A stretch of 5,001 bases of DNA, from NCBI GenBank assembly GCA_002684605.1, contig NYVM01000034.1, forward strand, positions 1 to 5,001, given 5' to 3'. The DNA comes from Candidatus Pelagibacterales bacterium (lineage in GTDB: Bacteria; Pseudomonadota; Alphaproteobacteria; TMED109). A program made the position numbers and the translations under genes. The notes under the pieces were generated by a model. The model did not search any database. It saw only the letters and a list, made by a program, of their open reading frames with translations, and was not told where the DNA came from. This document shows, piece after piece, positions 1-3,616 of this stretch. The stretch's first letter is position 1. Each line of letters starts with the position of its first letter.

Positions 1-350
1 TGCTGACTAATATAAGCTCCGTTGGGTCCAGTTCTAGAAAACCTATCATAAGAATATACAATAATGGCATCAATCTCTTTATTACGCTTTACATAAGTTA
101 GCATCTTTTGGAACTCTTTCCTCTCATCACTTTTAGCTGATTCAAAAGTTCCTCCAAAATCTGCCACAACCATCAACCCTTTCTTTTTTGCAAAGGCTTG
201 GCAATATTTCTTTTGAGTTTGAAGTGATGCGTTATTATCTGCCTGTTCTTTGGTTGAAACCCGAGTATAAATAACAGCTTTATTGGACGAATTAATTGAT
301 TCAGTATTTAAGCTATTAGCTAATTTTTGAAAGTAGTCACTTTTATTCAT
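1..350 (-). CDS. Serine recombinase, N-terminal catalytic part (truncated by window edge)
   Basis: I translated this from the minus strand: an ATG at 350-348 opens a frame that stays open to base 1, giving 116 visible codons. After a 24-residue leader comes a resolvase/invertase-type catalytic domain. The segment AVIYTRVSTKEQ (residues 25-36) carries Arg30 and the presumed nucleophile Ser32. SLQTQ follows at 42-46, Arg77 lies in a DERKEF stretch, and YSYDRFSRTG (99-108) supplies the Asp-Arg-x-x-Arg signature (Asp102, Arg103, Arg106). Family knowledge: these enzymes cut and rejoin DNA through a 5'-phosphoserine link. Which subtype this is (large integrase, small resolvase or invertase) depends on the C-terminal part left of the window. 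The start overlaps the end of the 64-aa gene by 8 nt (343-350), so the two are probably translationally coupled in one operon behind the MerR-like gene. A role in moving or maintaining a mobile element is inferred. Confidence 0.93.
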   Translation of the reverse strand, partial: MNKSDYFQKLANSLNTESINSSNKAVIYTRVSTKEQADNNASLQTQKKYCQAFAKKKGLMVVADFGGTFESAKSDERKEFQKMLTYVKRNKEIDAIIVYSYDRFSRTGPNGAYISQ

Positions 351-537
351 TCTCTTTGGTATTTAAATTTACACACTCACTTACAATAATATAATCCACA
401 ATAAGATTAGTAAATACACTTAACTCATCTATTATATCTTCATATTCCTGTTTTGTTATTTGATTCTTCTTTTCTTTTTCTTCTTCTTGCTTTAGTAATT
501 CTTTTACTATCTTGTTTTTAACATCTATTAATTTCAC
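343..537 (-). CDS. Small 64-aa hypothetical protein coupled to the recombinase
   Basis: The product is not recognised. The start is GTG at 537-535. An in-frame TAA lies two codons upstream (543-541), so the frame cannot begin earlier, and there is no internal ATG. The protein is strongly charged and helix-prone: a Lys/Glu-rich stretch at residues 10-25 (EEEKEKK) is followed by a more hydrophobic helix around 38-54 (ELSVFTNLIVDYIIVSE). It has no signal peptide and no metal motif. It sits between the MerR-like gene and the recombinase, and its TAA overlaps the recombinase ATG by 8 nt, which argues for real translation and coupling. A role as a recombinase accessory or directionality protein is possible from position alone, but nothing in the residues shows it. 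No Shine-Dalgarno is visible before the GTG, which is not unusual for Bacteroidota. Confidence 0.6.
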   Translation of the reverse strand: MKLIDVKNKIVKELLKQEEEKEKKNQITKQEYEDIIDELSVFTNLIVDYIIVSECVNLNTKENE

Positions 538-566
538 AACTTAAATAGTTGCGCATCACCTTTGAC

Positions 567-617
567 TTATTCAATAGGCTTACCAAGTATCAATGGATCC
601 GAGTTATTCGGTATCAT
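567..617 (-). CDS. Possible 16-codon micro-ORF overlapping the MerR-like stop (ATGA)
   Basis: An ATG at 617-615 overlaps the TGA stop of the MerR-like gene (616-614) in the coupled ATGA arrangement and opens a 16-codon frame (MIPNNSDPLILGKPIE) ending in TAA at 569-567. It lies in the 76-nt gap before the 64-aa gene. The only support is the stop/start overlap and its place inside the operon. It could equally be a chance frame. If real, it might serve only to carry ribosomes into the gap. Confidence 0.2.
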   Translation of the reverse strand: MIPNNSDPLILGKPIE

Positions 618-1528
618 AATTTTATTTTTTCTGTTTTTTCATAATGGCTCAATTTTCCATCTACTGTTTTAATTTCGATAGTAGCATACTCTCCACTTTT
701 TATAAGCTCTAATATTCTACTCTCAACCTGTACTTTTTTCATCATCTTAATTTCTAACAACTGGGGTTTATTATCCTTAAACCTAATATTAACAGATTTT
801 AAATCTTGATAATTATGTCGTATTGCTTTAAGAACATCATGCTCTTGTTGAGACAATATATGAGGAAACCCTGTTTCAAAAGAATCCTCTCCTTCTTCTA
901 GAAAATACCTCATAATATCTGTTACTGAAATACAGACATGACTCTTATTAATATAACGAGAAAATAAATCAGTAGCATTAACATGTTCATAATCCATAAT
1001 TATATTTTCTGATAATGGAATTACAACTTCTGGCTGATCCTTAAAACACTGTATCACTGTTTTTTGAGCAAAAAGCATTATATTCATCATAAGAAACTCA
1101 AGCATACTAACATCAAAATCTGTTTGATCAGCATCAAGCTGATCCAAGTCATCAAAATTAATTCCTGACTTTTTAGAAATATATTCTTTATGACTAAGAA
1201 ACTCTTTTACAGCTTTCTTATCTTTAAATACATTAGTAAATAGAGATGATTTCACTGACTTTATCTCATCATAAGAGAAGCCAAAACCTCTTAACTGTTT
1301 TACAATACTAACCCAAACATAATCTACATAACTTAATTTTTTATGTCCTCCTTTCTTAACCTTATGAGAAATATCAATTAACCCATTTCTTTCCCAATTG
1401 GTAAAATCAGAGTAAACAACATCAATCTCAGTTTTACTAAAAACACGATCATTGAACTTATTTTGTAAATAAATAGCCTTGTCAAAATCACCTTTAAATT
1501 TTAGTATGTCTAATTTGTTATTGCTCAT
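614..1528 (-). CDS. MerR-like winged-helix DNA-binding protein with a long unrecognised C-terminal part
   Basis: This 304-aa protein starts at ATG 1528-1526 and ends at TGA 616-614. Residues about 29-96 read as a MerR-type helix-turn-helix: FSKTEI (30-35), the turn-to-wing stretch NWERNGLI (44-51), the wing KKLSYVDY (63-70), then QLRGFGFSYDEIK (78-90). The usual MerR arginine-tyrosine wing pair is replaced by Lys-Leu-Ser-Tyr. The remaining ~200 residues have no motif I know. There is no Cys-rich metal-binding loop and no obvious drug-binding GyrI-like domain. The middle (about 140-160) is hydrophobic and Met-rich (LEFLMMNIMLF), probably a buried helix rather than a membrane span. A basic/acidic tail (about 255-304) has alternating strands. 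It is the first gene of the leftward operon with the small protein and the serine recombinase, so it is most likely a regulator of, or DNA-bound partner for, the recombinase. It is divergent from the ribbon-helix-helix gene and shares its control region. Confidence 0.85.
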   Translation of the reverse strand: MSNNKLDILKFKGDFDKAIYLQNKFNDRVFSKTEIDVVYSDFTNWERNGLIDISHKVKKGGHKKLSYVDYVWVSIVKQLRGFGFSYDEIKSVKSSLFTNVFKDKKAVKEFLSHKEYISKKSGINFDDLDQLDADQTDFDVSMLEFLMMNIMLFAQKTVIQCFKDQPEVVIPLSENIIMDYEHVNATDLFSRYINKSHVCISVTDIMRYFLEEGEDSFETGFPHILSQQEHDVLKAIRHNYQDLKSVNIRFKDNKPQLLEIKMMKKVQVESRILELIKSGEYATIEIKTVDGKLSHYEKTEKIKL

Positions 1529-1535
1529 TATAAAA

Positions 1536-1566
1536 CAAAAGTAATAAAAACTTTGTAATAATACAA
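1536..1566 (-). promoter_or_regulatory. Bacteroidota-type promoter for the MerR-like/recombinase operon
   Basis: Read on the minus strand, TTG (1566-1564), a 20-nt spacer and TACTTTTG (1543-1536) match the TTG / TAnnTTTG pattern of the Bacteroidota housekeeping sigma factor. The -7 box ends 7 nt before the MerR-like ATG, so a transcript from it would have almost no leader. A second candidate overlaps it and is listed separately. Confidence 0.4.
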
Positions 1567-1582
1567 TGTTTTAGTATATTTG
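1552..1582 (+). promoter_or_regulatory. Bacteroidota-type promoter driving the ribbon-helix-helix gene
   Basis: TTTG (1552-1555), a 19-nt spacer and TATATTTG (1575-1582) match the TTTG-N19-TAnnTTTG pattern well. Transcription would begin near 1588-1590 and give a leader of about 145 nt that contains the 11-bp repeat array. The box overlaps both candidate promoters of the divergent operon, so a protein bound here could affect both directions. Confidence 0.6.
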
Positions 1583-1586
1583 TCAA
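1558..1586 (-). promoter_or_regulatory. Second, E. coli-like promoter candidate for the same operon
   Basis: On the minus strand TTGACA (1586-1581) and TATTAT (1563-1558) are separated by exactly 17 nt, close to the sigma-70 consensus. A transcript from here would start near 1551 and give a 5' leader of about 20-25 nt. Bacteroidota generally do not depend on this consensus, so it may be coincidental in an AT-rich region, or it may allow expression after transfer to another host. Confidence 0.3.
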
Positions 1587-1683
1587 TAATAAATGCAGAA
1601 ATTTATGTGTGTTTATTAAACGGAGCATTATTTCATAATAAAAAAACAATAAATGAAAGCTTCATAAAAATAAAGAATTCTCC

Positions 1684-1737
1684 GTCTACCTGAGTAAACC
1701 TAAGGTAGATGTGAGGTAAACCCAAAGTAAACAATGA
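1684..1737 (+). repeat. Phased array of five ~11-bp direct repeats (GTAAACC type), likely operator or centromere-like site
   Basis: Units begin at 1684 (GTCTACCTGA, 10 nt), 1694 (GTAAACCTAAG), 1705 (GTAGATGTGAG), 1716 (GTAAACCCAAA) and 1727 (GTAAACAATGA). The last four keep an exact 11-nt step. Units 1694, 1716 and 1727 share GTAAAC; 1684 and 1705 are weaker. The last unit contains the ATG at 1734 of the ribbon-helix-helix gene. The two weak units also form a 7-bp inverted repeat (TCTACCT 1685-1691, AGGTAGA 1703-1709). One helical turn per unit suits co-operative binding of a protein along one face of the DNA. Family knowledge: ribbon-helix-helix proteins such as ParR and CopG-type repressors often bind short tandem repeats next to their own gene. 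Binding by the neighbouring protein is inferred. Confidence 0.65.
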
Positions 1738-2219
1738 GAATAATGGAAAATAACGACTACAGAAACATAACATTAAGCACCAAAGTGTGTGCAAGGCAAA
1801 AGGCAGAGTACGTAAAAATAGCCGCTCAAAATGGCATAAGTATGTCAGAATGGTTAGCATGTATTATCGAATCCAATAAAAACAAATACGGAAAAGAAGG
1901 AGATCCTACAAAAAGAGAATTAACCTTAGAGAAAGAAATTGATACAGTAAAAAAGCAAAATGTTAGATTAGCAAAGGACAGAGAAAGTGCTGATTATAGA
2001 GTCTCTTTAGATATGAAAAGAGCTGACAAAGCAATTGAAGAAAGGGATGAGATACGCTATCAACTTAAAGAGAAAATTGTCGAGAATGATATGTTAAAAA
2101 ATAAAATAGAGAAGCATAAACCAAAGTTCGAAGAGATTAATGATGAAAAAGGTTTTTTTGGGGTTTTCGTTTCAATTCTAGGTGCAATTGCATTAGGGAG
2201 CATGATTATGAAAGATTAA
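1734..2219 (+). CDS. Ribbon-helix-helix / coiled-coil / membrane-tail protein
   Basis: This 161-aa protein starts at ATG 1734, with an alternative ATG at 1743 (Met4). The second start would leave the 11-bp array wholly in the leader, and no ribosome binding site clearly decides between them. Residues 11-47 fit a ribbon-helix-helix fold: strand NITLSTKV, helix around 20-33, turn Asn33-Gly34, helix SMSEWLACIIE (36-46). The Ser-x-Ser-Glu-Trp-Leu pattern resembles MobC-like and CopG-like proteins. Residues about 58-130 are highly charged (many Lys/Glu/Arg) and probably a long coiled coil. Residues 140-159 (GFFGVFVSILGAIALGSMIM) are a plausible single membrane span at the extreme C-terminus, after an acidic segment. 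The likely picture is a dimeric DNA-binding protein anchored in the inner membrane. It stands alone on the plus strand, divergent from the recombinase operon, with the phased repeats at its 5' end and a terminator 29 nt after its stop. The exact function is unknown; a role in mobilisation, partition or autorepression is inferred. Confidence 0.8.
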   Translation: MRIMENNDYRNITLSTKVCARQKAEYVKIAAQNGISMSEWLACIIESNKNKYGKEGDPTKRELTLEKEIDTVKKQNVRLAKDRESADYRVSLDMKRADKAIEERDEIRYQLKEKIVENDMLKNKIEKHKPKFEEINDEKGFFGVFVSILGAIALGSMIMKD

Positions 2220-2248
2220 TTCGATAAATTCAAAAGACCACCAAAAAG

Positions 2249-2273
2249 AAACCCACTAAATAAGTGGGTTTTT
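2249..2273. terminator. Bidirectional intrinsic terminator (T1)
   Basis: A perfect 9-bp stem, AAACCCACT (2249-2257) and AGTGGGTTT (2263-2271), with the 5-nt loop AAATA is followed by T-rich sequence. Its A-rich 5' side gives a T-rich tail on the minus strand as well. It serves the ribbon-helix-helix gene (stop at 2219) and the convergent HMA gene, whose TAA (2274-2272) lies at the edge of the stem. Together with the upstream bases 2220-2248 it is a diverged relative of the two 70-bp repeats to the right. Confidence 0.88.
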
Positions 2274-2619
2274 ATTTATCTGTTTTTCTTTCATATTTAC
2301 AACAATAATGAAGATTATTATAAACTTCATCATTTGCTCTATAAGATTCAGTATCATAACCTACATTTGCAATAGCCTTTTGAATCTCTTTTAAATTTGT
2401 TTTCTCACTTATAAATTTAACTTTCATAAGACCCTTTTTACTATCCCATCTCGCATATTTTACACCATCAATAGATTCAGCAGCTTTTTCAATGATAGAT
2501 TTGCACATTCCACAATTTCCCCATACTTTAACTGATTCTTTTTGATATTTCTTATTCTGTGAAAAAGAAGTCGTTATGAAGAAGATACAAAAAATTAAAA
2601 ACAGTATATTTTTTTTCAT
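2272..2619 (-). CDS. Secreted heavy-metal-associated (HMA) domain protein
   Basis: This 115-aa protein starts at ATG 2619. Residues 1-20 are a signal peptide (Lys2-Lys3, then a hydrophobic run ILFLIFCIFFI and a SFSQ cleavage region), so the mature protein should be periplasmic or exported. Residues about 28-93 follow the ferredoxin-like HMA pattern: strand ESVKVWG, the metal loop GNCGMCK with Cys36 and Cys39, helix IIEKAAESI, Gly-Val-x-x-Ala-x-Trp, strand GLMKVKF, helix, and the closing GYDTE. The classic GMTCxxC loop is altered to GNCGMC but keeps Cys-x-x-Cys. A short tail carries Cys106-Cys107 in YCCKY, a second possible thiol site. Family knowledge: such domains bind Cu(I), Hg(II) or similar soft metals and hand them to transporters; which metal is bound here cannot be told. 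No efflux ATPase or transporter is adjacent. It is a single-gene unit convergent with the ribbon-helix-helix gene and divergent from the oxidoreductase gene. Confidence 0.9.
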   Translation of the reverse strand: MKKNILFLIFCIFFITTSFSQNKKYQKESVKVWGNCGMCKSIIEKAAESIDGVKYARWDSKKGLMKVKFISEKTNLKEIQKAIANVGYDTESYRANDEVYNNLHYCCKYERKTDK

Positions 2620-2623
2620 ACTA

Positions 2624-2631
2624 CAAATCTA
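2624..2631 (-). promoter_or_regulatory. -7 box of the HMA gene promoter
   Basis: On the minus strand TAGATTTG (2631-2624) matches TAnnTTTG. The upstream element is poor: TTTC at 2657-2654 with a 22-nt spacer, lying inside the 70-bp repeat. The box ends only 4 nt before the ATG at 2619, so the transcript would be leaderless or nearly so. The repeat boundary at 2640 lies between the two elements. Confidence 0.4.
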
Positions 2632-2639
2632 AAAAAAAT

Positions 2640-2709
2640 TTCTAAAAAAGTTCGAAATAAGGACCGAGAGTTCCACCAAAAATAAACCCACTCAATTGAG
2701 TGGGTTTTT
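2640..2709 (+). repeat. 70-bp direct repeat, left copy, ending in a terminator hairpin
   Basis: This copy matches 3474-3543 at 66 of 70 positions (differences at 2671, 2677, 2683 and 2690), with no gaps. It begins in TTCTAAAAAAGTTCGAAATA, continues through GGACCGAGAGTTCC, and ends in the terminator palindrome and T-run. A small upstream hairpin (GGACC 2661-2665, loop GAGA, GTTCC 2670-2674) is broken here by one mismatch at 2671. The copy lies between the divergent HMA and oxidoreductase genes, where no plus-strand gene precedes it. Confidence 0.95.
2684..2709 (+). terminator. Intrinsic terminator (T2) with no upstream plus-strand gene
   Basis: A 24-nt perfect palindrome (2684-2707: AAACCCACTC, centre AATT, then its complement) is followed by T to 2709. 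By form it is a strong terminator, but it sits in a divergent intergenic region. It may insulate the oxidoreductase gene from upstream reading, or be left over from a gene that has gone. Confidence 0.8.
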
Positions 2710-2751
2710 GTATAATTGCCAACTATTTTAAAATTAAGATAATTAATCAGA

Positions 2752-3470
2752 ATGAAAAAAATATTAGTAGTTGGTGCATCAGGTAAGACGGGACGAAACA
2801 TAGTAAAGCAATTATTAGAATTAGGACATTCTGTACATATAATTGTAAGAACAACAAATAACCTCACTAAAGATATCCTAAAACACCAAATATTAATATC
2901 ACAAAAGCTAGTATACTTGATATTAATGAAGAGGAAATGGTTAATCTTGTTAGTGATTCTGATGCAATTGTTTCATGCCTTGGTCATAATTTAAGTTTTA
3001 AAGGAATCTTTGGGGAGCCTAAAAGGTTATGTACTGATGCTACCAAAAATTTATGTGAAGCAATAATATCCTCAAAATCAAATTCACCAATTAAATTTAT
3101 ATTAATGAGTTCTGTTGGCGTGAAAAATAAAAAGATTGGAGAACAAAGATCAATATTTGACAATATTATCATAACTCTCTTACGTTGGTTCCTTCCACCT
3201 CACAAGGATAATGAAATGGCTCTAGATTACTTGATCTCATCAATTGGAAATTCAAATAAACATATTGAATGGTGTGCTGTTCGCCCCGACTCCTTAATAG
3301 ATGATAAAATTTCCAAATTTGAAATAATAGAATCACCTATTACAACTATTTTCAAAGGACGTCCAACATCAAGAAAAAATGTTGCAAATTTTATGACACA
3401 ACTCATTGGAGACAATACTCTTTGGAGTATGTGGAAATTCAAAACTCCAGTCATCATGAATGAAAAATAA
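2752..3470 (+). pseudogene. NAD(P)-binding atypical SDR / NmrA-like oxidoreductase, split by a one-base deletion
   Basis: The N-terminal part (ATG 2752, residues 1-45) begins MKKILVVGASGKTG, a Gly8-x-x-Gly11-x-x-Gly14 dinucleotide-binding loop, with an Arg after the second strand (HIIVRT) suggesting NADP. At about 2886 the frame changes: the homologous reading jumps to the frame starting CCA at 2886, which continues PNINITKASILDI, SDAIVSCLGHNLSFKGIFG, KFILMSSVGV and CAVRPDSL without a stop to TAA at 3468-3470. Adding one C in CACCAAAT would restore KHPNINIT and a protein of 239 aa, the expected size for this family. Without it the first frame runs out of phase to a stop at 2994 after 80 residues. 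Everything else is intact, so the lesion is recent or is a sequence error. The family binds NAD(P) in the cytoplasm and often acts on quinones or small carbonyls; the substrate is unknown. The unit is flanked by the 70-bp repeats and has only 42 nt of upstream space after T2, with no strong promoter seen. Confidence 0.85.
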
Positions 3471-3473
3471 TTC

Positions 3474-3543
3474 TTCTAAAAAAGTTCGAAATAAGGACCG
3501 AGAGGTCCACTAAAAAGAAACCCGCTCAATTGAGTGGGTTTTT
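3474..3543 (+). repeat. 70-bp direct repeat, right copy, ending in a terminator hairpin
   Basis: This is the second copy of 2640-2709, starting 3 nt after the oxidoreductase stop and 834 bp from the first. The upstream mini-hairpin is perfect in this copy: GGACC (3495-3499), the GNRA-type loop GAGA, and GGTCC (3504-3508). The repeat includes a whole terminator module rather than only the hairpin. Recombination between the two copies would remove the oxidoreductase gene and leave one repeat. Confidence 0.95.
3518..3543. terminator. Bidirectional intrinsic terminator (T3)
   Basis: AAACCCGCTC (3518-3527), centre AATT, and GAGTGGGTTT (3532-3541) form a stem with one G-T wobble where T2 has A-T, followed by T to 3543. 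Its A-rich 5' side gives a T-rich tail for the opposite direction. It ends the oxidoreductase unit and probably also the convergent TPR gene, whose stop is 74 nt to the right. Confidence 0.88.
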
Positions 3544-3551
3544 ATTTATTC

Positions 3552-3587
3552 AAGAATTATTCTTTTCTCTAACGTTACATGATGTAA
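3552..3587. other. Two 13-nt interrupted palindromes between convergent genes
   Basis: AAGAATTATTCTT (3552-3564) and TTACATGATGTAA (3575-3587) each have perfect 6-bp arms around one central base, with centres 23 nt apart. They resemble protein-binding half-site pairs more than terminators, since no T-run follows the second on either strand. They lie downstream of both flanking genes, where an operator is unexpected. Short AT-rich palindromes arise by chance in such DNA, so the meaning is uncertain. Confidence 0.3.
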
Positions 3588-3616
3588 AATAAAGGTTGAT
3601 TTTTTTATGATTTATA

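Noticed and set aside
1685..1709. Terminator formed by TCTACCT / AGGTAGA
   Set aside because: The stem is 7 bp with an 11-nt loop and no T-run follows; it is better explained as part of the phased repeat array.
1684..1737. CRISPR array
   Set aside because: Units are only 11 bp, contiguous and without spacers; no cas gene is present.
1633..1860. 75-aa minus-strand frame opposite the ribbon-helix-helix gene
   Set aside because: It is antisense to the start of a well-supported gene and its control region, with a Leu/Phe/Cys-rich composition typical of reading A-rich DNA backwards.
2640..2709. Integron attC site
   Set aside because: No RYYYAAC / GTTRRRY core pair frames the repeat, and the structure is a normal terminator with a T-run.
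2616..2867. 83-aa minus-strand frame across the left repeat
   Set aside because: It runs through the terminator hairpin and the oxidoreductase start on the opposite strand and shows no domain pattern.
2877..2886. Programmed -1 frameshift at CCTAAAAC in the oxidoreductase
   Set aside because: Lys-tRNA could slip on the four A residues, but the heptamer is not a proper X-XXY-YYZ slippery site, no stimulatory hairpin is seen, and enzymes of this family are not made by frameshifting. A plain deletion or read error is simpler.
2984..3457. Two minus-strand frames inside the oxidoreductase gene
   Set aside because: They are antisense to conserved family motifs and show no independent signal.
2937..3470. 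A separate 177-aa gene starting at ATG 2937
   Set aside because: The frame is open back to 2871 and its upstream codons (PNINITKASILDI) continue the oxidoreductase begun at 2752; the ATG at 2937 is internal.
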